From Chloroflexota bacterium (GTDB lineage Bacteria; Chloroflexota; Anaerolineae; Caldilineales; Caldilineaceae), in the NCBI GenBank assembly GCA_018969295.1, contig JAGWYN010000011.1, positions 49,365-113,364 of the forward strand: a DNA stretch of 64,000 nt, written 5' to 3'. The notes under the pieces were generated by a model. The model saw nothing but the letters and a program-made list of their open reading frames with translations, ran no database searches and was not told the origin of the DNA. The translations under genes and the position numbers were made by a program. This document shows positions 9,136 to 18,226 of this stretch, piece after piece. Position 1 is the first letter of the stretch. Every line of letters starts with the position of its first letter.

Positions 9136-12100
9136 TCAGTTGTCGATCAACGGCAGATAGGTGCCGATCGTCCGCACCGCTCCGTCTGTCTCCCCGACCG
9201 GCGCGCTGAAGTTGGCCAGCAGCATCCCGGTCTGGCCCGGAGACGCAGCCGCACCTTCCTCACTTTCGTTCCAGACAAAGTCGAGCGAACTGGCCGGCGC
9301 AATCTCCACAAACCCCACGCCGGCCGCCTGGGAGGCCGCAACCTGCGCAGTCGGGAAGTCCATGGTGAAACGGGACTGGCCCGGGGTGTACTGGAATGCA
9401 CCCGAACAGACGTTGTCCACCTTGGGCGCACAATCCCACAGACTCCCTGTGAAATAGGCGTCATAGGCAAACACGCTGAAACGGAAGGGCTGCCCCGGCG
9501 TCACCCCGATCGAGGCAGCATCCATCGGCAGCACAAAGCTCTGTGTGTTGAACGGCGCATCGATGAAATACATCGGTATCGGCACACGGCCGGTCACCGG
9601 GACGCTGAGATCGATCAGGAAGACGATATTGCGCCCGTCGCTGGCGTTGAGCGTCAGGTCGCCGTTGAAGAGCACATAGTCGTCCGCCCCGTCGGCGTTG
9701 GAGTCGATGTAGATGTCAAACTCGGTCGGGTACTGGCCGGCCCGGTAAGGGGCATCCCAGATCGACACATAAAACTCCAGGAAGTCGTTGGGGGCGACAT
9801 CGGTCGAAGAGCGGACACCTACCTCCCGCAGATCGACCGGCGACTGGTTGCAGCCGGGCGCGAGCCCAATCGAGGTGCAGTCGCCGACGAGATAGCCGTA
9901 GTCGTTGCCGTCAACGACCATCAGGTCGAAGATGTTCAAGGTCGCCGTGACCGCCGGGGAGCTGTTGGCCATCACCCCGGTGCGCTCCTGCAAGTTCGTC
10001 ACGGCCACATCCACCCCAGCGACCGCTTTGGGCAGTACATGCCAGGCCACATGGGCCGGCGCCCCTCCCTGCGGGGTCAGCTGCAAATAGCCGTCATACT
10101 CCTGGAAGCGCAGCACGTCGCCGTTGGCGCCCAGCGCCCCCATGTTGACAACCCAGGGGTGCAGAGCCCCGAGCCCGAGTTCTGCACTGCCAGCCGGAAA
10201 AACCTCAAGCACCACCGGCACATCGACAGCTGCTCCGGCAGCCAGATCCACCGAACCACTCTGCGGGGTCACCAACACACCGCTGTCAAAATCTTCTTCG
10301 TAGCGGAAGAACGACTCGATCGAGACACTCTGCGGCCGATCAGAACGGTTGAGGATCGTCAGCGTGCGCGTGTAGGCCTGGTAATCCTCTACAGCAACGT
10401 ACCCAAACGAGAGGCTCCCCGTCCAGGCCAGCGGGTCTGCATCCCCACCGGTGCTGTCCCAGGCGATCAGAGGGCTCTGGTTGGCAGCAGCCGCATCCAC
10501 CTGGCCGCCGCCGATGCGGGTGATCGGGGCCAGGTTGGTGCCCGGGTCCCCTTCCCAGATCGTGATGGTGCCGGTGTTCATCAGCAACGCCTTGTACTGC
10601 TGGGGCAGCAGCAGGGTGTCTCCGTACAGCTCTTTGAGCAGCGCAGCGACGCCAGAGACCATCGGGGCCGCCCCCGAAGTGCCACCAAACGCACCTGTGC
10701 CCGCACCCGACCCGGCAATGGCCGAAACCGAGGCGCCAGGAGCGCCGATGTCCGGCTTGATCCGGTTGTCGTGGTTGCTCGGGCCGCGCGAAGAGCTGCC
10801 CACCATCGTGTAGGCCAGGTTGATCGCGTTCGTCGGGTCGACACCGACCACAATCCCCGCTTCAATCCCCCCCTTGAGCAGCGTCGACGTCGCCAGGTCA
10901 ACCATGAAGGTGGGCATATTGATCGGCCGATCGCCGTTGTCCCCTCCCTCGAAGGGGTCGCCCGGGGCGATCAGACCGATCAAGGAGAGCACAGCGCCCG
11001 CTGCCGAGGCGTTCTTGGCTTTCAGAGTGAAAGCGCAGGTCCCGCGGTCGGCCAGCACCACCTTGCCGGCCATGCTGTCGGTATACGCTGCGCAGCCGTC
11101 TTTGTTTGAGCCGTCCGGGTTGCCGTAGGCGAGCGGACCCTGGAGCATGGTGGCGCCGGGCGCGGTCGACCAGTTCTGGAAGACCGCGTTGTCGATCGTC
11201 TCAGTCACAGTGCCTGTGGCATAAAAGAGCGGGTAGCGCTCCGACGAAGGCACTGCGGTCTGTGCCACGCTGATCGCGCCCTCTGCCATCGAGGGGCTGC
11301 CGACAATAAACGGTTTGTTGGCAGAGTTGCCGGCCGAAGCCACAACGATCACCCCCAGCTCCGTCGCCAGGTTGACAAACGCAGTCAGGTCGTCTTCCGG
11401 CTGGCCGTAGGGAGACCCCAGCGACAGGTTGATCACGTCGACCGGGTCGGTGGTCTCAGGGTCGCCGTCAAGATCGACAGCTGCATCCATTGCGGCCAGC
11501 AGCGACAGACCGTTGCAGGAGCTGCTGAACGACGCGCAGACTTTGAACGCATACAGTTCGCTGTCGGGGGCCACCCCAACCCCCTTGGCCGGGTAAGCAC
11601 CGTCTGCGTTCGTTCCCGCGGCATAGGCGCGGCCACCGATGATGTCGGCGACGTGGGTGCCATGCCCTTGCACATCGATCGGGTTGGGGTCGGGCAATGG
11701 AGTGTCGGAGCCCTCTGGCCAGGCTTCTCCCAAAAAGTCATAGCCGCCCTTGACCCGTGGGGCCTCCGGCCCAAACAGCGCTGGGTTCGCAGGCTGGGCA
11801 TAGGCACATTCGGGGTCGCTCCATACACCGTGGTCGCACTCCGGGGAAGCGCCATAGTACGCGGCCTCCCAGCCGGCGACGGTCCCTGGTCCGCCAAACG
11901 CCAGGTGAGAAAAATCGATCCCGGAGTCGAGCACTGCGACCTTGACCCCCTCGCCGGTGACCCCCAGATCCTGCAGTGTGCTGGCGCCGATGAAGGGCAC
12001 CGTCTCCGACAGGTCCATTTCATAGTCGTGCACGCGCGAGACACGGCTCACACCGGGCAGGGCGCTAATGCTGCGGGCCGCGCTGGCCGGAATGCGGGCT

Positions 12101-12609
12101 GCGATGCCGCTGCTCAGCGTTTTGAACTGGAAGAGCACCTGCCCCCCCGACGCCACCACCCCAGCACTGGCCGCAGCCTGGGCCTGGGCCACGGCGGAGG
12201 CATGGGCGGCCCGCGCCTCCGCGCTGGCATTGACCTGGGCGGCCACTGCCGGGATGTCAAGGTGCACGACCACGTTGACCCACTCGTCGCCGGCCAGCGC
12301 ACCCGCCCAGTAGGCCGCTGGCACCTGGGCTCCCCGCGGGGCTGCCCACTGCCGCGCCGGCGGCTGCCCTGCCCGCTGGACAGCCGCTGCTGGCAAGACC
12401 TGCTCGTAGGCAGGAGTCGCCGGTTCAGCCCCAGAGACCGGCACATTCCGGTCCGGCGTTACCGGCGGCTGTGCTGGAAGAGCCGACCCTATACGGCCCA
12501 GCCCATCTCTTCCACTGGGCAGCGCCGTCTGAGCAAACACCACCGTGCTGTTGGAGGCCAGCACTGCCAACAACACCATGACAGACGTCCAAAACCTTAT
12601 ATGTTTCAT
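9136..12609 (-). CDS. Large secreted subtilase (peptidase S8) with protease-associated domain
   Basis: The 1,157-residue protein begins with a signal peptide (MKHIRFWTSVMVLLAVLASN...). An I9-like propeptide lies at about 105-200. The catalytic domain has Asp228 (VAVLDSGIDF), His317 (GHGTHVAD), and Ser646 (GGTSGAAPMVSG), with a PA-domain insertion at about 470-600. Beta-sandwich domains fill the C-terminal 450 residues, which end in GTYLPLIDN. This is the layout of vibriolysin/C5a-peptidase-like S8 enzymes, so an extracellular endopeptidase is secure; the substrate is not known. The final Tyr-Leu-Pro tail matches those of two other secreted proteases here. A promoter is visible upstream and the VWA gene follows on the same strand. 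Confidence 0.95.
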   Translation of the reverse strand: MKHIRFWTSVMVLLAVLASNSTVVFAQTALPSGRDGLGRIGSALPAQPPVTPDRNVPVSGAEPATPAYEQVLPAAAVQRAGQPPARQWAAPRGAQVPAAYWAGALAGDEWVNVVVHLDIPAVAAQVNASAEARAAHASAVAQAQAAASAGVVASGGQVLFQFKTLSSGIAARIPASAARSISALPGVSRVSRVHDYEMDLSETVPFIGASTLQDLGVTGEGVKVAVLDSGIDFSHLAFGGPGTVAGWEAAYYGASPECDHGVWSDPECAYAQPANPALFGPEAPRVKGGYDFLGEAWPEGSDTPLPDPNPIDVQGHGTHVADIIGGRAYAAGTNADGAYPAKGVGVAPDSELYAFKVCASFSSSCNGLSLLAAMDAAVDLDGDPETTDPVDVINLSLGSPYGQPEDDLTAFVNLATELGVIVVASAGNSANKPFIVGSPSMAEGAISVAQTAVPSSERYPLFYATGTVTETIDNAVFQNWSTAPGATMLQGPLAYGNPDGSNKDGCAAYTDSMAGKVVLADRGTCAFTLKAKNASAAGAVLSLIGLIAPGDPFEGGDNGDRPINMPTFMVDLATSTLLKGGIEAGIVVGVDPTNAINLAYTMVGSSSRGPSNHDNRIKPDIGAPGASVSAIAGSGAGTGAFGGTSGAAPMVSGVAALLKELYGDTLLLPQQYKALLMNTGTITIWEGDPGTNLAPITRIGGGQVDAAAANQSPLIAWDSTGGDADPLAWTGSLSFGYVAVEDYQAYTRTLTILNRSDRPQSVSIESFFRYEEDFDSGVLVTPQSGSVDLAAGAAVDVPVVLEVFPAGSAELGLGALHPWVVNMGALGANGDVLRFQEYDGYLQLTPQGGAPAHVAWHVLPKAVAGVDVAVTNLQERTGVMANSSPAVTATLNIFDLMVVDGNDYGYLVGDCTSIGLAPGCNQSPVDLREVGVRSSTDVAPNDFLEFYVSIWDAPYRAGQYPTEFDIYIDSNADGADDYVLFNGDLTLNASDGRNIVFLIDLSVPVTGRVPIPMYFIDAPFNTQSFVLPMDAASIGVTPGQPFRFSVFAYDAYFTGSLWDCAPKVDNVCSGAFQYTPGQSRFTMDFPTAQVAASQAAGVGFVEIAPASSLDFVWNESEEGAAASPGQTGMLLANFSAPVGETDGAVRTIGTYLPLIDN

Positions 12610-12672
12610 AGAAACTTCGTTGTCCTCTCTGTTCTGGTTTGTAGGGCTCGCTATAAATCAAGACACACCTTC

Positions 12673-12701
12673 AGTATACTCGAAGCACAAGCAAGGATCA
12701 A
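12673..12701 (-). promoter_or_regulatory. Sigma70-type promoter for the subtilase gene
   Basis: On the minus strand TTGATC (12701-12696) and TATACT (12678-12673) are separated by exactly 17 bases. The predicted transcript starts near 12666, about 57 bases before the ATG at 12609. The same TATACT box recurs at other promoters in the window. Confidence 0.6.
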
Positions 12702-13042
12702 TCCCCAAACACCGAACCACCTTTATGGTCCCTCACAGGGGGCAGCACACGCTTCCGGCTGGATCGTCGCTGCTGCACTCATCCCCCAGCGCAGCGCTGC
12801 CGGCTTGCTTGGGCAGGTTTGACACGCTGTACTTCATCGTACCTGCTCAGGCAGAGAGGCCTGCTGAAGTACCGTTTGTCCAAATCACACAAAGAGGGGT
12901 CAATAAATTTCGAGTGACAGGGACGCCGACGAACGGGTCGTGCCCCGCCAACAGCCTGAGCAGTTACAGAAAACCAATCAATGTAAATTTCTCCCCTACG
13001 AGAATTTGACATCCCAAACACCTTGTTGTATCTTATGATATA

Positions 13043-13097
<55 letters not shown>

Positions 13098-13133
13098 ATT
13101 TTTTTATACCTTTTCTCTGGCTGCCCTCGGCAG

Positions 13134-13244
13134 CCCCGCCCGACAGGCTCTGGCCCCGCCCGACAGGCTCTGGCCCCGCCCGACAGGCTCTGGCCCCGCC
13201 CGACAGGCTCTGGCCCCGCCCGACAGGCTCTGGCCCCGCCCGAC
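13134..13244. repeat. 20-bp tandem repeat, about 5.5 copies
   Basis: The 20-bp unit (cccgacaggctctggccccg in one phase) is repeated without change five times, plus a partial copy. A short duplicated cgaccaaactcag follows at 13241-13269. The array ends just past the stop of the next minus-strand gene (stop at 13266). It is not CRISPR-like because there are no spacers. Such arrays are prone to slippage and may vary between strains. Confidence 0.92.
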
Positions 13245-13265
13245 CAAACTCAGAAACGACCAAAC

Positions 13266-13862
13266 TCAGGGGCTGACGTACAGATACCAGTCGCGCTGGC
13301 GCGGGTAGCAGGCCATCAGCGGCTCCCCCCAGACAAAATCAGCCGGTTTCGCCAACAGACGTATGCGCTCGTCGACCCGCTCGATCTGCCTTTTCAAGGC
13401 CGGCGGCAATTCCTCGGCCAATTCTTCCGCCATCCGCCGCACGCGCTGACGGTTGCGGATTTCATAGGGATATTCCACCCGTGCCCGTCTGGGATCCCCC
13501 GCGGCATCCTCCAGAAACCAGCTCAAACTGTCCAGACGGGCCTTGATCTCGCGCGCCAACAGCTCGTGAAAGCGTGTGCGCAGGCTGTAGAAAATCGAGT
13601 GGGTCGCTGCGGCTACCCGCTCTAGCGCTGCCTGCTGGGAAACGCTCAATCCAGCCTGCTGGCACGTCAGTCGCTCCAGACGCGCCAGCAGATCTCCCGC
13701 TGACATCTGCGCCAGCTGAAAACCGGCCGGTGTCTGTACCCGCAGGGTACGGTACAGTTCACCTGCCACCAGATACGCCTCCAGCTCGCCGACTGCCTCC
13801 TGGAGCACCGCCAGATCCATCTCGGGTGGTTCAGCCAATACATGGCTGCGCAGCTCTGCCAT
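13266..13862 (-). CDS. Conserved-looking hypothetical protein, mostly helical
   Basis: The 198-residue product is rich in Ala, Leu, Arg and Glu, with long amphipathic stretches (EAVGELEAYLVAGELYRTL; RVRRMAEELAEELPP) and no signal peptide or membrane segment. I do not recognise a family. Length, codon use and the position directly upstream of the stop-proximal repeat argue for a real gene. It follows the aldo/keto reductase gene on the same strand with a 41-base gap, so the two may be cotranscribed. Confidence 0.7.
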   Translation of the reverse strand: MAELRSHVLAEPPEMDLAVLQEAVGELEAYLVAGELYRTLRVQTPAGFQLAQMSAGDLLARLERLTCQQAGLSVSQQAALERVAAATHSIFYSLRTRFHELLAREIKARLDSLSWFLEDAAGDPRRARVEYPYEIRNRQRVRRMAEELAEELPPALKRQIERVDERIRLLAKPADFVWGEPLMACYPRQRDWYLYVSP

Positions 13863-13903
13863 CGCCCCTCTCCTTTTTCACTGCCACATGTACAGCGTGG
13901 CGC

Positions 13904-14890
13904 TCACCACCGTGTCTGCACATGTGGCCGGATGTAGGTGTCGTAGATGACCTGGATCGCCTCCATCCGGCGCTGTTCGATCGGAGCCAATTCCGCGGCG
14001 GCGCAGTTGTCCAGAACCTGGTCAGGCCGTTTGGCCCCCGGAATTGTACAGGTGACCGCCTCAAACATCAGGATCCAGCGCAGCGCAAACTGGGCCATCG
14101 TCGTCCCAGGGGGAACCAGCGGGCGCAGTGCCTCCACAGCGTCAAACGCCGCCTCCAACGGCACCCCGCTGAAAGTCTCTCCAACGTCGAAGGCCTGGCC
14201 ATAGCGGTTGAAGTTGCGATGGTCGTCGGCGGCAAAGGTGCTCTCGGGGGTGATCTTGCCGGTCAACAGGCCGCTGGCCAGCGGCACACGCGCCAGAATC
14301 CCAACCTGCCGCGCCCGAGCAGCGCGGAAAAAACGCTCCGCCGGTTTCTGACGAAACAAATTGAAGATGATCTGTACCGTCTGCACATTGGGCTGTTCGA
14401 TCGCCTGCAGCGCCTCGTCGACCGTCTCGACGCTGACCCCATAATGGCGAATCTTGCCTTCCTCTGCCAGACGGTCCAGCGCCGCAAAGGGTTCCGACCG
14501 CCCATAGACTGCCGTAGGCGGGCAATGCAGCTGGAGCAGGTCCAGGCTGTCGGTCTCGAGATTTTGCAGGCTGCGTTCGACAAAAGTGCGCAGGTTTGCG
14601 TAGCTGTAGCCCTCTGCCATGTGCGGGTTCAGCCGCCGTCCTGCCTTGGTTGCCACAAAAATCGCTTCCCCCGGCCGCTCACGCTTGAGCCGGGCCACCA
14701 GCTGTTCGCTGCGCCCATCCCCGTAGACATCGGCGGTGTCGATCAAGTTGACCCCTTCGTCGACCGCCTTGTGCAGGGCAGCCATCGATTCTGCGTCGTC
14801 GACCTCCCCCCAGCTTCCGCCGATCGCCCAGGCCCCAAAACTGACCTCGGAAACGTTCATTCCTGTTCTGCCCAACGGCCGGTATTTCAT
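13904..14890 (-). CDS. Aldo/keto reductase
   Basis: The 328-residue protein begins MKYRPLGRTGMNVSEVSFG, the classic aldo/keto reductase start. The catalytic tetrad positions are visible as DTADVYG (Asp, Tyr), FVATKAG (Lys) and LLQLHCP (His). An NADP-binding C-terminal region contains CTIPGAKRPDQV. It should reduce carbonyls or oxidise sugar-type alcohols using a nicotinamide cofactor in the cytoplasm; the substrate cannot be told from sequence. It lies 36 bases after dtd on the same strand. Confidence 0.92.
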   Translation of the reverse strand: MKYRPLGRTGMNVSEVSFGAWAIGGSWGEVDDAESMAALHKAVDEGVNLIDTADVYGDGRSEQLVARLKRERPGEAIFVATKAGRRLNPHMAEGYSYANLRTFVERSLQNLETDSLDLLQLHCPPTAVYGRSEPFAALDRLAEEGKIRHYGVSVETVDEALQAIEQPNVQTVQIIFNLFRQKPAERFFRAARARQVGILARVPLASGLLTGKITPESTFAADDHRNFNRYGQAFDVGETFSGVPLEAAFDAVEALRPLVPPGTTMAQFALRWILMFEAVTCTIPGAKRPDQVLDNCAAAELAPIEQRRMEAIQVIYDTYIRPHVQTRW

Positions 14891-14926
14891 CGCTTGCCTC
14901 GTGTTTTGTTGTGAAAGGTTCTGATC

Positions 14927-15379
14927 TTAGTTGCCAAGGGTCGCCGTGTCGAGCCAGAGGGTGACGGGCCCGTCGTTGACCAGCACGATTTCCATGTGGG
15001 CCTGGAAGACACCCTGGGCGACCGCCACACCTTCTGCTGCCAGCAGATGGCAGAAACGCTGGTAAAGGGGTTCGGCCTGCTCAGGCCGGGCCGCCTCGAC
15101 AAAGCTGGGGCGGCGCCCCTTGCGCACATCGCCGTAGAGGGTGAACTGGCTGACCGACAGCACAGCCCCGCCAACATCGGTCAGGCTCAAGTTCATTTTA
15201 CCATCTGCATCGTCGAACAGCCGCAGCCCGACCAGCTTGCGCGCCAGCGCACGAGCCTCTGCCTCGCCGTCGCTGTGGGTGATCCCCACCAATACCAGAA
15301 ATCCTCGCTCGATCTGGCCAACCACCAGGCCGTCCACACGCACCTGCGCCGAGCTGACCCGCTGAACCACTGCCCGCAT
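14927..15379 (-). CDS. dtd: D-aminoacyl-tRNA deacylase
   Basis: The 150-residue protein starts MRAVVQRVSSAQVRVDG at ATG 15379 and has the two family hallmarks: SVSQFTLYGDVRKGRRPSF (the nucleophile-loop motif) and the cross-subunit Gly-Pro motif NDGPVTLWLDT near the C-terminus. The length is normal for the family. It hydrolyses D-amino acids (and Gly mischarged on tRNA-Ala) from tRNA, protecting translation. It lies 88 bases after the DHODH-like gene on the same strand. Confidence 0.95.
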   Translation of the reverse strand: MRAVVQRVSSAQVRVDGLVVGQIERGFLVLVGITHSDGEAEARALARKLVGLRLFDDADGKMNLSLTDVGGAVLSVSQFTLYGDVRKGRRPSFVEAARPEQAEPLYQRFCHLLAAEGVAVAQGVFQAHMEIVLVNDGPVTLWLDTATLGN

Positions 15380-15467
15380 GTGTTCTACGTTCCTTTCCAC
15401 AGATCGCCAACGGACTTTCGCCGTTGGCTGAATTTGACATCGCCCGCCCGCCGGAGACTGCTCCGTC

Positions 15468-16277
15468 TCAGCCGCGCCAGCCGCTTCCTCCAGCCCAGAG
15501 CACGCTGTCCAGCTGCACGGCATGGGCCCCCAACGCCAATACCTGTTCGATCTGGCGCGGATGGCAGATCCCACCGCAGGCGATCACGGCACATCCCAAC
15601 GCTGCTGCTGCGACAGCGGCCAGGCTGCGCAGCATGGCCGCTGAGGCAAGCGGCCCAGAAAGATGGCCTGTGACCCAGACCGGCTGCCGCTCCGGGGGGC
15701 CGGGCAGTGCCACCCGCCCCCCCAGCGGCTGCCCGACCACCACCCCAGCCGCACCCGCCTGCACTGCCCGTTCTGCCAGCGGCAGCACATTTTCCAGCGG
15801 AAGCTTCACATAGACCGGCAGCTCGGTCGCCTGAAGCAGCGCCAGAACCCCTTCGCGGACCTGCACAGCGGTCACCCCCGCCGGCACCTGCCATTCCAAA
15901 GCAGCCACCGCAGCGATCTGGGCAATCCGACGCCCCGCCCGCGTCAACTCTGCGGGCTCTGCATCGACCAGCTGCACGATCACCGGGCAGCCCAGCCGCC
16001 CCCAAAGCGCCGCATACAGCTCCGCTGCCCGACGAGCACTGCGGCTGAAAGGCGACGGAGACGCCAGGAGCCCCCCGTCCAGCTCGACCAGCCGGACAGG
16101 GCCACCGTAGCCATGGCCGGCTGCGCTGACCGGCCCGACCACAACACCGCCTACCTGCTGCCAGTCCAGCCCCGGCGGCAATACTTCCCCAAAACCGATC
16201 GCAGCCGGCGACAAAAGCAGCGGACGGCGAATCAACAGCCCCTGTTTGTGGTGGGGGGCCAGCTCAATCTCCTGCAC
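15468..16277 (-). CDS. Dihydroorotate dehydrogenase-like TIM-barrel protein
   Basis: I choose GTG 16277 because AAGGAA lies 5-6 bases before it and because relatives begin just before the motif ELAPHHK; the open frame extends to a TTG at 16340 that overlaps the kinase stop. Features include IELAPHHKQGLLI, LPVYVKLPLENV and a C-terminal ACGGI...ALGAHAVQLDSVLW, which resemble the FMN-phosphate loop of class 1 DHODH. The protein is about 269 residues, slightly short, and several usual active-site stretches are weak. It may be a degenerate or repurposed paralogue rather than PyrD. It sits directly downstream of two kinase genes. Confidence 0.65.
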   Translation of the reverse strand: MQEIELAPHHKQGLLIRRPLLLSPAAIGFGEVLPPGLDWQQVGGVVVGPVSAAGHGYGGPVRLVELDGGLLASPSPFSRSARRAAELYAALWGRLGCPVIVQLVDAEPAELTRAGRRIAQIAAVAALEWQVPAGVTAVQVREGVLALLQATELPVYVKLPLENVLPLAERAVQAGAAGVVVGQPLGGRVALPGPPERQPVWVTGHLSGPLASAAMLRSLAAVAAAALGCAVIACGGICHPRQIEQVLALGAHAVQLDSVLWAGGSGWRG

Positions 16278-16336
16278 GGCAATTCCTTTCCAACGTGCCC
16301 ATCCAAGTTGCCGGGCCATGCCCGGCTTGAGCAGGC

Positions 16337-18226
16337 TCAACGCTGCAACAGCGGCAGCCAGGCGACCTCGGCCGTCTCCCGATCGGCGATCAGCACAGCG
16401 CCCTCAAAGGTCTGGATCGCCGCTGTAAACGGCACCGGCGCCGGGGCCACCGCAAAGCCCAGCTTCTGCCATCGTCCATCCTGCGCCCACAGCCCTGCAA
16501 AACGGCCGCCAGGCAGAAAATTCCCCCCCACAGCAGAGGAGAGTTCAGCGGGCAGGGAGGGGTTCTCCACCGCCGGCAACCACTCCCAGCGATCGTCGCG
16601 GAGATAGACGATGTAGATCTCTGGCGCACGGTCCAGGCCCACCATATAGCCGAACTCGAACGGCAGCATCTGGGCAGCCCCCACCTGCGCGGCAGAACGG
16701 GGACATCCTAGAAGGGTGCGCCGTTCTTCTGGCAGACCCCCGCTGTATTGCTGCAAAATCTCGTCGACCGGCTGGGCACAGCCCCCCGCTTCAACATCTG
16801 TCGCTGTGCTCGCCGGGGTCAACACCGGGACGGCCAGCAATTCGCCCGCGGACACCGCCAACAGTTCGGTGAAGGGGGTGCTGGCCTCCACGCTGCGCTC
16901 CCCTGCGACCGGTGTCTGGGGAAGGATTTCAGCGGCTGGCAGCTGCTGCGTCGCCAGATCCTTCCCCAAGTCCCACAGCCGGGGAGCCACGACGCCCAGC
17001 AGAACCCCCAGCGCCACGATCGACACCCCTCCCAGGAGGGCCCGTCCCAGCCCACTGCCCTGTTCTGCTCTTCCAGAAGCCCTGCCCTGGAACCTCACCC
17101 GCTCGCGCCGGGCAGCCCGGATCCCTTCTGTTTCGGTGGGCAACAGCTCCCCTGCCCGCCGCAGGGGGTGGGCAGAGCGCGCACTGCTGCCCGGGACCAG
17201 AAGAGCCGTGACCGTCGAGGCAGCGGGCGGCCCAAGCGGCGGCAACGCTGCCATCGTCAAGGTGGCCGTCGCAGCCCCTCCGTTCCCAGGCCGAAGACGC
17301 CGCTGGGTGCGGCCAGCGGCCTGGGCCAAGGCGTCCGCCAGCTCGTTGGCGTTGGCAAAGCGCTCCTCGGGCAGTTTGGCCAGGCTGCGCTGCAGCACCT
17401 CGACCAGCAAGGGGGAAAGCTGGCGGTACACCTCTTCTTCGATCGTCACAGGCTCGTAGACATGCGCGTGCAGAATCTGTGGGGTCGCACCGACGAAAGG
17501 GGGACGCCCGGCCAGAGAGCGGTAGAGCACTGCGCCCAGGGCATAGAGATCCGCACGGCCGTCGATCTCCCGGCTGCGGGTACACTGTTCGGGCGCCATG
17601 TAGGCCGGCGTCCCCACAGTGCGCCCCACACTGGTCAACTCCGGGGCGTCCAGCGCCCGTGCAATCCCAAAGTCGGTCAGCAGCGGTACCACAGGGTGGT
17701 CGAGCGCTTCGATCTGAACGCTGTGGGCCGCTCCAGGGCTGACCGTGCGCAGCAGGAGGTTGCTCGGTTTCACATCGCGGTGCACGATTCCCTGGGCGTG
17801 GGCGGCAGCCAGCGCCCGGGCGATCGGTTCGAGCAGATTGGCAGACTCTGCCGGGCGCAGCCGTCCGCGCTGGTGAAGCAGTTCTGCCAGGCTCACCCCC
17901 TCGACCAGCTCCATCGCAATATAAGCCACCTCCCCCTGGGCAGCTGTGCCGATCTGCAAGATGCGCACAAGATGGGGGTGGCGCAGCGAGCCAGCCGTCA
18001 TGGCCTCATTCCGAAGGCGGATGTAGCTTTTCTCGTCTGCACCTGGCAGCAGCAATTTGAGTGCGACTGTCTGCCCTTCCACCTGGTCGTAGGCGCGATA
18101 GACAGCAGCGACACCGCCGCTGCCCAGCTGCTGGCCGACCAGATAGCGCCCGATCTGCCTGCCCGTAAAGGACGCGATGCCGGAAGGATCGGGTCCCCGG
18201 CGGCGGATCTCCTCTAGCGCGTCCAC
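16337..18226 (-). CDS. Membrane Ser/Thr protein kinase (PknB-type)
   Basis: The 629-residue protein starts at GTG 18226 inside the end of the upstream kinase gene (13-base overlap). The kinase domain spans about 27-295 with glycine loop GSGGVAAVY, Lys57 (VALKLL), catalytic HRD (149-151) in HRDVKPSN, and TDFGIA. An Arg/Ala-rich linker is followed by one transmembrane helix (about 405-430) and an external domain of about 200 residues with two Cys and no repeat I recognise. All catalytic residues look intact. It probably signals from the envelope to cytoplasmic FHA targets such as the divergent regulator at 21077. Confidence 0.92.
   Translation of the reverse strand: MDALEEIRRRGPDPSGIASFTGRQIGRYLVGQQLGSGGVAAVYRAYDQVEGQTVALKLLLPGADEKSYIRLRNEAMTAGSLRHPHLVRILQIGTAAQGEVAYIAMELVEGVSLAELLHQRGRLRPAESANLLEPIARALAAAHAQGIVHRDVKPSNLLLRTVSPGAAHSVQIEALDHPVVPLLTDFGIARALDAPELTSVGRTVGTPAYMAPEQCTRSREIDGRADLYALGAVLYRSLAGRPPFVGATPQILHAHVYEPVTIEEEVYRQLSPLLVEVLQRSLAKLPEERFANANELADALAQAAGRTQRRLRPGNGGAATATLTMAALPPLGPPAASTVTALLVPGSSARSAHPLRRAGELLPTETEGIRAARRERVRFQGRASGRAEQGSGLGRALLGGVSIVALGVLLGVVAPRLWDLGKDLATQQLPAAEILPQTPVAGERSVEASTPFTELLAVSAGELLAVPVLTPASTATDVEAGGCAQPVDEILQQYSGGLPEERRTLLGCPRSAAQVGAAQMLPFEFGYMVGLDRAPEIYIVYLRDDRWEWLPAVENPSLPAELSSAVGGNFLPGGRFAGLWAQDGRWQKLGFAVAPAPVPFTAAIQTFEGAVLIADRETAEVAWLPLLQR

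Noticed and set aside
12829..12876. AAGTACCGTTTGT matching the outer stem of the 40-kb hairpin element, beside a small inverted repeat (gtacttca/tgaagtac)
   Set aside because: Only 13 bases match and the 27-base core is absent; the inverted repeat explains part of it. It may be a decayed copy, but I cannot support that.
13134..13244. Possible CRISPR array
   Set aside because: The 20-bp units are contiguous, with no spacers and no cas genes nearby.
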